Origin: Xanthobacteraceae bacterium
GTDB taxonomy: Bacteria; Pseudomonadota; Alphaproteobacteria; Rhizobiales; Xanthobacteraceae
Length of the DNA: 64,000 nt
Direction of reading: 5' to 3'
Assembly (NCBI GenBank): GCA_030037645.1
Contig: JASHQI010000282.1
Coordinates: forward strand, 1 to 64,000
In this document: one piece after another, positions 20,573 to 30,265 of the stretch
Position numbering within the stretch: position 1 is the stretch's first letter
Layout: each line of letters begins with the position of its first letter
Made by a program: the position numbers and the translations under genes
Notes under the pieces: model-generated
The model's input: the letters and a program-made list of their open reading frames with translations, nothing else
The model's database searches: none
What the model was told of the DNA's origin: nothing

Positions 20573-21385
20573 CTAGTGACTGACCTCTTCGGGATCGACC
20601 CCGTCTGCCACCGTCAGCCCGGGCGGGCCCCACTGCAAGGTGTGATAGTCGAACCCGGCGGCGATGGTGGGTTTGACGATGGCGAAATACGGCGAGGTGT
20701 CGAAATCGCGCGGTGTGTAAAGCCCGTGCTTGCGGATATGGTCGATCTCACTTTGCGCATAGGGGGCGACACCGTAGGTCTTGCCGTTGATCGAAATTCT
20801 TTCCGGCAGAATCGGATAGTGGATCGACTCGTAGGCTTGCGCGATCAGTTTCGAGCAGATCGCCTTGGTCGGATCGCCCGAGCCGATCGCCAGCATGCGG
20901 CGGCGAAACCACACTGGCACAGGAGGGTAGGGAAACAGATAACGCGCGAGATCGAGAATCCGTTTGGAATCGTACTGCTCGCCGATGCGTTTGAGCGCGT
21001 AGTCAATGACTTTCCGCCTTGCCGTGTCATCGAGGCCCACGGCGCGGCAGATGCGCGTATGAAAATGAGCATATTTCGAGAGCGGCGCAGTCGCGACGCC
21101 GATGTCGGCTTCGGCCTCAAGCAGCACGTTCGGCTCGCCGTTCGAGGCCGCATCCCCCGGCCGCTCGCCGACATAAAGCGCAGCGTGCGACCAGGTGGAT
21201 TGGGTCAAATATTTGATTACGGCGGAAAGCCGGCTGTTGCCCTCGACCAGCAGGATATCGCCGGGCTGCAGCGTCTTGCGGATCACCGCAGGGTCGGGCG
21301 CGAGGAACGGCGCATATCGCCCCGTGGGCTGCGATAGATAATGCAGGATTTTGTCGCTGATATAGGCTTCGAGCTTGGCGAACAT
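20573..21385 (-). CDS. YiiX/permuted NlpC-P60-like cysteine hydrolase
   Basis: LQPGDILLVEGNSRLSAVIKYLTQSTWSHAALYVGE ... KAICSKLIAQAYESI. Confidence 0.7.
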   Translation of the reverse strand: MFAKLEAYISDKILHYLSQPTGRYAPFLAPDPAVIRKTLQPGDILLVEGNSRLSAVIKYLTQSTWSHAALYVGERPGDAASNGEPNVLLEAEADIGVATAPLSKYAHFHTRICRAVGLDDTARRKVIDYALKRIGEQYDSKRILDLARYLFPYPPVPVWFRRRMLAIGSGDPTKAICSKLIAQAYESIHYPILPERISINGKTYGVAPYAQSEIDHIRKHGLYTPRDFDTSPYFAIVKPTIAAGFDYHTLQWGPPGLTVADGVDPEEVSH

Positions 21386-21541
21386 GAGCTGTAATCTTGG
21401 CTCTGGGCAAAGGCATTTGCCCGGCAGACCGCCCCTACCGGAAATTGTAACATTTTATCGGTTAGAACCTATAGTCTTGCTAAAGAATCACCCCACCCCT
21501 GACGGCGCCTTTGCGGCCGTCCGCAAACCCAGGGACATCCA

Positions 21542-23863
21542 ATGCCGCATTCATCGTTCCGGCGCGACTGGATCACCAAGCCGATCTTCCGTATGGCGCA
21601 GCACGCGCTGCCAAGCCTGTCCAGTACCGAGCGTGAAGCGATCGAGGCCGGCGACGTGTGGTGGGATGCCGAGCTTTTCACCGGCAATCCCAATTGGAAG
21701 AAGCTCTTGGCCTTCGCGCCGGCGCGGCTTTCGCAGGAGGAGCAGCAATTTTTGTCAGGTCCAGTCGAAGAGCTTTGCCGCATGCTCGACGAATGGACGA
21801 TCAATTGGGAATTGCACGACCTGCCACCGCCGGTATGGGATTTTTTGAAGGCCAAAAGGTTCTTCGCGATGATTATCCCGAAGGCTTATGGCGGCCTCGG
21901 TTTTTCCGCCTATGCGCACTCGGAGGTCATCCGCAAGCTGTCGTCGCGGTCAATCTGCGCCGCCTGCACCGCAATGGTGCCGAACTCGCTCGGTCCAGGC
22001 GAGCTGCTGCTGCAATTCGGTACCAAGGCGCAGCAGGATTACTGGCTGCCACGACTGGCCCGCGGCGAGGAAATTCCTTGCTTCGGGTTGACGAGCCCCG
22101 AGGCGGGATCCGACGCCGCCTCGATGATCGATTCCGGAGTGGTCTGCCGCGGCATCTACGAGGGCCGCGAGGTCTTGGGCATCCGGCTGAATTGGCACAA
22201 GCGTTACATCACGCTCGGCCCGATCGCGACGGTGCTGGGCCTTGCCTTCAAGCTGCACGATCCCGACCACCTGATCGGAAATCGCGATGACATTGGCATC
22301 ACGCTCGCGCTGGTGCCGACCCATCTGCCCGGTATCAACATCGGTCGGCGCCACCTGCCGGCCATGCATGTATTCCAGAACGGGCCGAACTGGGGCCATG
22401 ACGTCTTCATCCCTGTGGATAACGTCATCGGCGGCGTCGATCAGGTCGGCAAGGGCTGGAAGATGCTGATGAGCGCTTTGGCGGCGGGGCGTGGAATATC
22501 GCTGCCGTCGCTGTCGGCCGCGGGCGCGGCATTTTGCGCCAACGTCACCGGTGCCTATGCGCGCATCCGAGAGCAATTCCATGTCTCGATAGCAAAATTC
22601 GAGGCGATCGAGGAGCGCCTCGGACGGATCGCCGCAACCGCCTATCTGGTGGACGCGGCGCGGCGCATGACTTGCGCGGCACTCGATGACGGTCACCATC
22701 CTGCCGTCGTCACGGCCATCATGAAGGCGCAGGCGACCGAGCGGCTTCGCATTGCGGTCAACGATGCGATGGATGTGCACGGTGGCAAAGCCATCATAGA
22801 GGGGCCGCTGAATTATCTCGGCAGCCTGTACCGTGGCGTGCCGATCGCGATCACGGTGGAGGGCGCCAATATCGTCACGCGAAGCCTCATCCAGTTCGGA
22901 CAGGGGGCGATCCGCTGTCACCCATTTCTGTTGAAGGAAATGTCGGCGCTCGAGGATACCGATCGGGCGCGGGGTCTCGATGCATTCGACCAGGCTTTTT
23001 GGGGTCACGTCGGACACAGCCTTGCCAATGCCATGCGCGCGTGGGGTCGAGCCTGGACCGGCGGGAGATTTGCGCCGGCCGCGGACGCTGGAGCGGCAAC
23101 GCCATTTTATCGGCAACTCAGCCGCCATGCGGCTGCGTTCGCGCTTGCCGTCGATCTTTCGCTGTTGACGCTGGGCGGCACACTCAAGCGCAAGGAAATG
23201 ATCTCGGCGCGGTTCGGGGACATTCTCTCGGAGCTTTATCTGTCGAGCGCGGCGCTCAAGCGCTGGAACGACGAAGGCCGTCAAGAGGAGGACTTGCCGC
23301 TGCTCGAATATTGCCTGGAGGCGAGCCTTGCCACCATAGAGGTCCGGTTCGATGAGATCATCGCCAACTTCCCGGTGCGGCCGGTCGCGTGGCTGCTGCG
23401 CTTGCTGATCCAGCCGCTCGGTCCGCGTCGCCGCGGGCCGTCCGACCGTGTCGTCGATCGGTGCGCCGCGATCATCACCAATCCATGCCCGGCGCGTGAA
23501 CGGCTCACCGCAGACCTATTCCATCCCGCCGCAACCGGAGGCGATCAGAACGGCATCGCTTTGCTTGAGCATGCCTTCGCCTTGACGGTCGCCGTACAGC
23601 CGGTCCGTGACCGCATGCACACCGCGCACATTCGCGATGTCGGTCAGGCGGTGAAGCAGCACACCATCACCGCGGAGGAGGCAGCTCAGCTCAAAGCGGC
23701 GGCCGACGTCGTGGCGGCGGCCATCGCGGTCGACGATTTCGCGCCTGAAGAGCTTACGTCTCGCGGCGCGTCCAGCAAGGGAGATGTGTCATCGCAAGCG
23801 ACATCTCAGGGGCCATCGCAACGGATCCCGGCAGCATCGCCTCCGGCGGCCGCGGCGGAGTAG
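21542..23863 (+). CDS. FadE-type long acyl-CoA dehydrogenase (773 aa)
   Basis: ICAACTAMVPNSLGPGELLLQFGTKAQQDYWLPRLARGEEIPCFGLTSPEAGSDAASM; YITLGPIATVLGLAFKL. Confidence 0.92.
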   Translation: MPHSSFRRDWITKPIFRMAQHALPSLSSTEREAIEAGDVWWDAELFTGNPNWKKLLAFAPARLSQEEQQFLSGPVEELCRMLDEWTINWELHDLPPPVWDFLKAKRFFAMIIPKAYGGLGFSAYAHSEVIRKLSSRSICAACTAMVPNSLGPGELLLQFGTKAQQDYWLPRLARGEEIPCFGLTSPEAGSDAASMIDSGVVCRGIYEGREVLGIRLNWHKRYITLGPIATVLGLAFKLHDPDHLIGNRDDIGITLALVPTHLPGINIGRRHLPAMHVFQNGPNWGHDVFIPVDNVIGGVDQVGKGWKMLMSALAAGRGISLPSLSAAGAAFCANVTGAYARIREQFHVSIAKFEAIEERLGRIAATAYLVDAARRMTCAALDDGHHPAVVTAIMKAQATERLRIAVNDAMDVHGGKAIIEGPLNYLGSLYRGVPIAITVEGANIVTRSLIQFGQGAIRCHPFLLKEMSALEDTDRARGLDAFDQAFWGHVGHSLANAMRAWGRAWTGGRFAPAADAGAATPFYRQLSRHAAAFALAVDLSLLTLGGTLKRKEMISARFGDILSELYLSSAALKRWNDEGRQEEDLPLLEYCLEASLATIEVRFDEIIANFPVRPVAWLLRLLIQPLGPRRRGPSDRVVDRCAAIITNPCPARERLTADLFHPAATGGDQNGIALLEHAFALTVAVQPVRDRMHTAHIRDVGQAVKQHTITAEEAAQLKAAADVVAAAIAVDDFAPEELTSRGASSKGDVSSQATSQGPSQRIPAASPPAAAAE

Positions 23864-25146
23864 AGCGCCGCCCGGTCTACATCATCGACGGCAGCCGCAC
23901 GCCATTCATCAAGGCGCGCGGCAAGCCTGGCCCGTTCACGCCGGTCGATCTGGCCGTGCAGTGCGGCCGGCCGCTGCTGTTGCGCCAGCCCTTTCCGCCG
24001 GAAGCGTTCGACCGAGTGATCCTCGGCTGCGTCAACGTCCTTGCCGACGAGATGAATCCGGCGCGCGTCGCGGCGCTTCGCCTCGGCATGGGCGAAGCCA
24101 TGACCGCCTTCACCGTGCAGATCAATTGCGGCTCCGGCATGCAGTCGATCGACACCGCGTTCCGCTACATTCGCGAAGGTGTGTCCGACCTGATCTTGGC
24201 GGGCGGGGCGGAATCGCTCAGCCATGCGCCGCTTGTGTTCAGCCGCAGAGCGGTCAACTGGTACGCACGGTTGTTCGCAGCCCGCGGCATCGGCGCCAAG
24301 CTCGCCGCGCTGCTGGCGCTGCGGCCGTCATTGTTCAAGCCGGTGATCGGGCTCGAACGCGGCCTAACCGATCCGATCACCGATCTCAATATGGGGCAGA
24401 CCGCCGAACTCGTTGCGCATCTGTTTCACATCAGCCGCCGGCAGGCCGACGAATATGCCGCCGAGAGCCAGCAGCGCTTGGCGGCGGCACAGAAGGAGGG
24501 TCATTTCGCCGGCGAGATCGAGCCCGCCTTCGCGCGCGACGGTAAGCTGTTCGACCACGACGACGGCGTGCGGCCCGACAGCACAGCCGATACGCTTGCC
24601 AAGCTCCGGCCCGCTTTCGAGCGGCCGTGGGGCCAGGTTACGCCGGGCAACAGCTCGCAAATCACCGACGGCGCGTCATGGGTCATCCTCGCGTCGGCGG
24701 ACGCCGTCAAACAGCACAAGCTCACGCCAAAGGCCGTCATCGTCGATAGCGAATGGTCGGCGCTCGATCCATCCATCATGGGACTTGGCCCGGTCTATTG
24801 CTCGACCGCCATTCTCAAACGACACCGGCTTGGTCTCGGCGACATCGAGCTATGGGAACTGAATGAAGCTTTTGCCGCGCAAGTGCTTGGCTGTCTTGCG
24901 GCTTGGGAGGACGTCGAATTTTGTCGCAACGCGCTCGGCCTTCCCGCTGCAGCCGGGCAGATTGCGCGCGATCGGCTCAATGTCGACGGTGGCGCGATCG
25001 GCGTCGGTCATCCGGTCGGCGCGAGCGGCAATCGCATCGTGCTCCACCTCGTCAATGCCATGAAGCGGCTTCACTACAAGCGCGGCATCGCCACCGAATG
25101 CATCGGTGGCGGGCAGGGCGGCGCCATGTTGATCGAAGCGATGTGA
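23791..25146 (+). CDS. Acetyl-CoA C-acyltransferase (thiolase); 5' end unresolved
   Basis: Thiolase N-terminus RRPVYIIDGSRTPFIKARGKPGPFTPVDLAVQ is in frame upstream of the ORF-track Met at 23956; QINCGSGMQSIDTA; CIGGGQGGAMLIEAM. No ATG/GTG/TTG between the in-frame stop at 23746 and the gtg inside ...LAVQCG... Confidence 0.85.
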   Translation: MASDISGAIATDPGSIASGGRGGVERRPVYIIDGSRTPFIKARGKPGPFTPVDLAVQCGRPLLLRQPFPPEAFDRVILGCVNVLADEMNPARVAALRLGMGEAMTAFTVQINCGSGMQSIDTAFRYIREGVSDLILAGGAESLSHAPLVFSRRAVNWYARLFAARGIGAKLAALLALRPSLFKPVIGLERGLTDPITDLNMGQTAELVAHLFHISRRQADEYAAESQQRLAAAQKEGHFAGEIEPAFARDGKLFDHDDGVRPDSTADTLAKLRPAFERPWGQVTPGNSSQITDGASWVILASADAVKQHKLTPKAVIVDSEWSALDPSIMGLGPVYCSTAILKRHRLGLGDIELWELNEAFAAQVLGCLAAWEDVEFCRNALGLPAAAGQIARDRLNVDGGAIGVGHPVGASGNRIVLHLVNAMKRLHYKRGIATECIGGGQGGAMLIEAM

Positions 25147-25155
25147 GGGCCGTAC

Positions 25156-27270
25156 ATGAAAATCGCCGCAAAGCCCGCATTGGCAATTCTCGGCAAGCGT
25201 GACCTTGAGCTTGGGCCATTCACCGTCGATGAAGCTCCGCTGGAGGCCGGTCCCTGGGCGAATTGGCGGTTACGCGCAGACGAAGACGGTATCGCGTGGC
25301 TCCTTTTCGACAAGAAGGGTTCCAGTGCCAATACGCTGTCGGAAGAGGTGCTCGCCGAGCTCGATGCGGTACTGGAAAAGCTCGAGCGCGACCGTCCGCG
25401 TGGCTTGGTCATCCGTTCCGCTAAGCGCTCAGGCTTCATTGCCGGCGCCGACATCGCGCAGTTTCGCGGCGTCACCGAGAGCAAGCAGATCGAGGCGTTG
25501 ATCGCGCGCGGTCATGCTGTGCTCGACCGCCTCGATCGCCTGCCGCTGCCGACTGTCGTGGTGATCCACGGCTTTTGCCTTGGCGGCGGGCTCGAAGTGG
25601 CGCTGGCCTGCGATTATCGCATCGCCGTTGACAACGCGAGCTTCGGATTTCCCGAAGTGCTGCTCGGCCTGCATCCCGGTCTTGGCGGCACAGTACGACT
25701 GCCGCGGTTGATCAATCCGGTGCAGGCGATGACCATGATGCTGACCGGGCACACTGAGCGCGCGCGCCGGGCTCGTGCGCTCCGGCTGGTCGATGTGGTC
25801 ACCCAGGAACGCCACGTGCGCGGCGCCGTAAAATCGGCCGTCACCGGCGAGATGATCGCGGCGAAGCAGGATTTGCTCGGCCGGTTGATGAACACGGGCC
25901 CGACGCGCAGCGTTCTTGCCGCCCGCATGCGCGGCGAAGCCGCCAAACGGGCGCCGCGTCAGCATTATCCCGCGCCTTATGCGTTGATCGATAATTGGGT
26001 CTCTCACGGCGGTAATGCCGAAGCCATGCAGAAGGCCGAGATTTCATCCTTCGCCAAGCTGCTCGTCACCGACACGGCGCAAAATCTCGTCCGCGTGTTT
26101 TACCTGCGGGAGAACCTCAAAAGCCTTGCCGATGGCAAATGGGGAGGCCGCCGCGTCCACGTCCTCGGTGCCGGCGCCATGGGCGGCGACATCGCCGCAT
26201 GGTGCGCGTGGCACGGCTTTGTCGTCAGCCTGTTCGACACCAAGCCCGAACCGATTGCCGGAGCCATCAAGCGCGCCGCCGAGCTCTATGGAAAAATCGG
26301 CCGCGACGATCGCCGCAGGATTCGCGACTCGCTCGACCGCCTGATCCCCGATCTCAAGGGCGAAGGCGTTGCCACTGCGGATTTGATCATCGAAGCGGTG
26401 CCGGAAATTCTCGATCTCAAACGCAAAATCTTCGCCGGCATCGAGCCGAAGATGAAGCCCAACGCCATCCTCGCGACCAATACGTCGAGCATTCCGCTCG
26501 AGCAACTACGCGAGGGGCTGCCGCATCCGGAACGCCTCGTGGGCATTCATTTTTTCAATCCGGTATCGCGCATGCAGTTGGTCGAGGTCGTCAGCCACGA
26601 CAAAGTCGCCGACGCGGTGCTCGCCGATGCGCGTGCCTTCCTCGGCCGCATCGATCGGCTTCCGGCGCCGGTGAAAAGCGCGCCCGGCTTCTTGGTCAAC
26701 CGTGCCCTGACGCCATATCTGCTTGAAGCTTTGGTGATGCTCGACGCCGGCATGAAGAAAGAGACCATCGACAAGGCAGCGGTGGATTTCGGCATGCCGA
26801 TGGGGCCGATCGAACTTGCTGACGACGTCGGGCTCGACATCTGCCTGCATGTCGCCGAGATGCTGCGCGGCAGCGTCGGTCGCGAAATGCCCGATCCGCC
26901 GCAATGGCTCAAGGATATGGTCGCCAAGGGCGAGCTCGGCAAGAAGAGCGGCAAGGGGCTTTACGACTGGAAGGATGGCCATGCGGTCAAGGCCCACGAA
27001 GAGGCCACGCCGCCGCCCGATACGATTGACAGGTTGATCCTGCCAATGCTCAACGTCTGTGCGACCTGCCTGCGCGAGGGGGTCGTCGCCGATGAGAAAA
27101 TCGTCGACGGCGCGTTGATCTTCGCTACGGGTTTTGCGCCGTTTCGCGGCGGGCCGATGCATTATGCACGAACGCGTGGCGTGGCGGATATCCGCGACAC
27201 GCTCAAGCGGCTCGCCGCTAAATATGGGCCCCGCTTCCAGCCTGATCCGGGCTGGGACACACTCAAATGA
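25156..27270 (+). CDS. FadJ-like 3-hydroxyacyl-CoA dehydrogenase/enoyl-CoA hydratase
   Basis: Hydratase region GFCLGGGLEVALACDYRIAVDNASFGFPEVLLGLHPGLGGTVRLPRL; dehydrogenase VHVLGAGAMGGDIAAWCAWHGF and LATNTSSIPLEQL. Confidence 0.93.
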   Translation: MKIAAKPALAILGKRDLELGPFTVDEAPLEAGPWANWRLRADEDGIAWLLFDKKGSSANTLSEEVLAELDAVLEKLERDRPRGLVIRSAKRSGFIAGADIAQFRGVTESKQIEALIARGHAVLDRLDRLPLPTVVVIHGFCLGGGLEVALACDYRIAVDNASFGFPEVLLGLHPGLGGTVRLPRLINPVQAMTMMLTGHTERARRARALRLVDVVTQERHVRGAVKSAVTGEMIAAKQDLLGRLMNTGPTRSVLAARMRGEAAKRAPRQHYPAPYALIDNWVSHGGNAEAMQKAEISSFAKLLVTDTAQNLVRVFYLRENLKSLADGKWGGRRVHVLGAGAMGGDIAAWCAWHGFVVSLFDTKPEPIAGAIKRAAELYGKIGRDDRRRIRDSLDRLIPDLKGEGVATADLIIEAVPEILDLKRKIFAGIEPKMKPNAILATNTSSIPLEQLREGLPHPERLVGIHFFNPVSRMQLVEVVSHDKVADAVLADARAFLGRIDRLPAPVKSAPGFLVNRALTPYLLEALVMLDAGMKKETIDKAAVDFGMPMGPIELADDVGLDICLHVAEMLRGSVGREMPDPPQWLKDMVAKGELGKKSGKGLYDWKDGHAVKAHEEATPPPDTIDRLILPMLNVCATCLREGVVADEKIVDGALIFATGFAPFRGGPMHYARTRGVADIRDTLKRLAAKYGPRFQPDPGWDTLK

Positions 27271-29159
27271 TTCACTCGGGGGCGGGACCGGCAACATGCT
27301 TTGCCGATCCGGCGCAGCTTGCCGACGCGATCGTCCAAAAAGTCGGCAAGACGCTCGTGCTGGCGCTGCCGCTCGGCCTCGGCAAGGCCAATCACATTGC
27401 CAATGCGCTTTACGCCAAGGCAGTTGCCGATCGCTCGATCCGGCTCACCATTTTCACTGCGCTGACGCTTGAGGCGCCGCACGCCAGGAATGAGCTGGAA
27501 CACCGCTTCCTCGATCCGGTCTCGGCACGCGTATTCGCCGGCTATCCCGCGCTCGACTACGCGACGGCGATCCGCAAGCACGAGGTCCCGCCGAACGTCA
27601 CGGTCAATGAGTTTTTCTTCGAGGCCGGGCAATGGCTGGGTTCGCCCTACGCCCAGCAGCACTATATATCCGCGAACTACACCCATGCGCTGCGCTACAC
27701 GCTCGACCGCGGCGCCAACATCGTCGGCCAGTTGGTAGCGCATCGCGCCGAAGAAGCGAGGCATCCGTACAGCCTGAGCTGCAATCCCGATCTGACGCTC
27801 GATCTGCTCGCGTTGCGCCGCGCCGGCCGCGCCGATTTTCTGTTCGCCGGCCAGATTAATTCGGAATTGCCGTTCATGCCGGGCGATGCAGCGATTGCCG
27901 CCGAGGAGCTTGATTTCATCCTCGACAGTCCGGCGACCGACTTTTCGTTGTTCGCGCCGCCGCGCGAGCCGATTGCGCTCGAAGACTACGCGGCGGCGCT
28001 GCATGCAGCGAGCATCGTGCCAGATGGCGGCACGCTGCAAATCGGCATCGGCTCGATGGGAGAAGCCGTCGCCCAGGCCCTGATCGTGCGGCAGCGCAAC
28101 AACGCCGAGTTCTGCAGGTTGCTGACGCGACTGGGTTACGAGCCGGCGCGCGATGTGGAGGTTCGGACCGAGCCATTCGCCGTCGGCCTCTACGGCTGCA
28201 CGGAGATGTTCGTCGAGGGCATGCTCGATCTGTTCCACGCCGGCGTCCTCAAGCGCGAAGTGGATGGTTTGGTGCTGCATGGCGGCTTCTTCATCGGGTC
28301 GCGCAACTTTTACCGCTCGCTGCGCGAGATGCCACGCGACGTCGTCAAAAAATTCGGCATGACCTCGATCTCGTCGGTCAACGAACTTTACGGCGACGAG
28401 GACAACAAGCGCCGCGCCCGCGTCAACGCGCGGTTTCTTAACAACGCCATGATGGCGACCGCGCTGGGCGACGTGACCTCGGATGGCCTCGACGACGGCC
28501 GCGTCGTCAGCGGCGTCGGCGGCCAATACAATTTCGTCGCCCAAAGCTTTGCACTCGAAGACGCGCGTTCGGCGATCATGTTGCGCGCGATCCGGACGGT
28601 AAAGGGCAAGGCGCTATCCAATATCCGCTGGCGCTATGCACATACGACCATTCCGCGTCATTTGCGCGATGTCATCATCACCGAGTACGGCATTGCCGAT
28701 ATCCGCGGCAAGAGCGACCGCGAGGTCATTGGCGCGATGGTGGCGATCGCCGATGCGCGGTTCCAGGACGAATTGCTGCGCCAGGCCAAGGAGGCAGGGA
28801 AAATCGAGCGCACGTTCGAGTTGCCGAAGTCGGCCCGCGATAACACGCCCGACGCGATCAAACGTGCGCTCAAGCCGGCCGTCGAGGCCGGCCTGTTGCC
28901 GACATTTCCGTTCGGTACCGATTTTACCGAGGTCGAACAGCGCCTCATTCCAGCGTTGCAAATCTTGAAGTCCGCTTCACTTGGCGAGCTCGCAAGTTTG
29001 TTCGCACGTGGGTTCCGCACTCGCGCAGCACGTGGCCAGGAGCTTGCTCGACTGGGCTTGGCGCAACCCAAGAGCCCGTCGGAATGGCTCTATGCCAATC
29101 TGGTACGCGGTGCGCTGGACCTGCGACAGCATGAAAACGGAGCGAAGACTGGAGGATAG
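27267..29159 (+). CDS. Acetyl-CoA hydrolase/acyl-CoA:carboxylate CoA-transferase family protein (630 aa)
   Basis: ATGA overlap with upstream gene; IPDGGTLQIGIGSMGEAVAQAL-like, VDGLVLHGGFFIGSRNFY, TEYGIADIRGKSDREVIGAMVAIADARFQDELLRQAK. Confidence 0.85.
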   Translation: MIHSGAGPATCFADPAQLADAIVQKVGKTLVLALPLGLGKANHIANALYAKAVADRSIRLTIFTALTLEAPHARNELEHRFLDPVSARVFAGYPALDYATAIRKHEVPPNVTVNEFFFEAGQWLGSPYAQQHYISANYTHALRYTLDRGANIVGQLVAHRAEEARHPYSLSCNPDLTLDLLALRRAGRADFLFAGQINSELPFMPGDAAIAAEELDFILDSPATDFSLFAPPREPIALEDYAAALHAASIVPDGGTLQIGIGSMGEAVAQALIVRQRNNAEFCRLLTRLGYEPARDVEVRTEPFAVGLYGCTEMFVEGMLDLFHAGVLKREVDGLVLHGGFFIGSRNFYRSLREMPRDVVKKFGMTSISSVNELYGDEDNKRRARVNARFLNNAMMATALGDVTSDGLDDGRVVSGVGGQYNFVAQSFALEDARSAIMLRAIRTVKGKALSNIRWRYAHTTIPRHLRDVIITEYGIADIRGKSDREVIGAMVAIADARFQDELLRQAKEAGKIERTFELPKSARDNTPDAIKRALKPAVEAGLLPTFPFGTDFTEVEQRLIPALQILKSASLGELASLFARGFRTRAARGQELARLGLAQPKSPSEWLYANLVRGALDLRQHENGAKTGG

Positions 29160-29170
29160 GTCGTACGACT

Positions 29171-30052
29171 CTATCGTACGAGCCACTCAAGAAGATCGTT
29201 CATGACGGATTGCTTCAAGGTGCTGGCCTTGTAAACGATAACCACTTGCTCAACGCCAAAACCCTTTCCGAGGTCGATCGCCCGGATGCTGTCCCTTTCA
29301 ATCTGTCCAAGACACAGAGAATGAACAATGGCCGGCCCTGATTCTCGTTTCACGAGATCGATAGCGGTGTGGCATGTCGGACATTCAAGGTAATTGATCG
29401 ACCCCTTCAGTTGTTGCGACTTTGCCACGCGCGCGCGGACGGTGGCGCTGCGCGGCGCAACGATCAGCCGATCCCTGATGGCACTCAAAGGGTTTGCCGG
29501 GTCCGGAAGGTCGTGCGGCTTGAAGATGATCGACATTGTCGAAGTCGCGACTATCCGAATCCGCACGCCTTTCGGGCGCTTGAGGAAGGCGCCGATACAG
29601 AAGTCAGCCTGTCCCTTCTGCAAAGCGGTCATGGCTTCGGTACCGCGATGAATCTTGACCGTCGTAGTGATCTTGGGATGGCGTGCCGAAAATGAATTGA
29701 TCTTGGGCATGAAGAGCCAGGCGTAATCGGCTCCCAGCGAAAGATTTACGTGACCGGAATGGCTTGCTCGTTCGTGCAACTTGGCAAGAGCCTTCTCGGC
29801 CATGTCCAACAGTTGCGCAGCATCGGCGGCGAACCGCTCGCCTTCCGGGGTAATGGTGAGTTTGCTTGGCGTGCGATGAAAGAGCTCGACCCCAACGACT
29901 TCTTCTAAACGCTTTATTTGCGTTGATATGGCGGATACCGTCAGATTGAGACGTGCGGCCGCCACCTGCAAGGTGCCGTGCCGAGCAACGATCTCGAATG
30001 CCCGCAGCTTGGAAAAATCCAGTTCATGCACTTTTGGCGGCATCGATTGCAA
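29171..30052 (-). CDS. LysR family transcriptional regulator
   Basis: LDFSKLRAFEIVARHGTLQVAAARLNLTVSAISTQIKRLEEVVGVELFHRTPSKLTITPEGERF. Confidence 0.95.
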   Translation of the reverse strand: MQSMPPKVHELDFSKLRAFEIVARHGTLQVAAARLNLTVSAISTQIKRLEEVVGVELFHRTPSKLTITPEGERFAADAAQLLDMAEKALAKLHERASHSGHVNLSLGADYAWLFMPKINSFSARHPKITTTVKIHRGTEAMTALQKGQADFCIGAFLKRPKGVRIRIVATSTMSIIFKPHDLPDPANPLSAIRDRLIVAPRSATVRARVAKSQQLKGSINYLECPTCHTAIDLVKRESGPAIVHSLCLGQIERDSIRAIDLGKGFGVEQVVIVYKASTLKQSVMNDLLEWLVR

Positions 30053-30100
30053 ACCTGGACCCGGCTTTGGAGGAGGTTAAAGGAAATTAGACCCGCATTC

Positions 30101-30115
30101 CAATTTATTCAATTG
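30101..30115. promoter_or_regulatory. Candidate operator palindrome between divergent LysR and SBP-like genes
   Basis: CAATT-tattc-AATTG, 49 bp upstream of the LysR start codon. Confidence 0.35.
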
Positions 30116-30265
30116 ACGTAAATGGCCGTTGGCGTCACTTTCAGAGTCAACCCAAGGCGGGGCCTTGTGGTCGCACCGCTTGCCGGATCGTCGATTGGGG
30201 CGCTCGGGCGCGACCGTGATGCGGCCGGGCTTTGGATGTGGTCATCAACAATTCAGGAGAAAAAT

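Noticed and set aside
21950-23284. 444-aa minus-strand ORF
   Set aside because: Antisense to acyl-CoA dehydrogenase; no domain features
27162-28544. 460-aa minus-strand ORF
   Set aside because: Fully antisense to the well-supported acetyl-CoA hydrolase gene; composition typical of high-GC shadow ORFs
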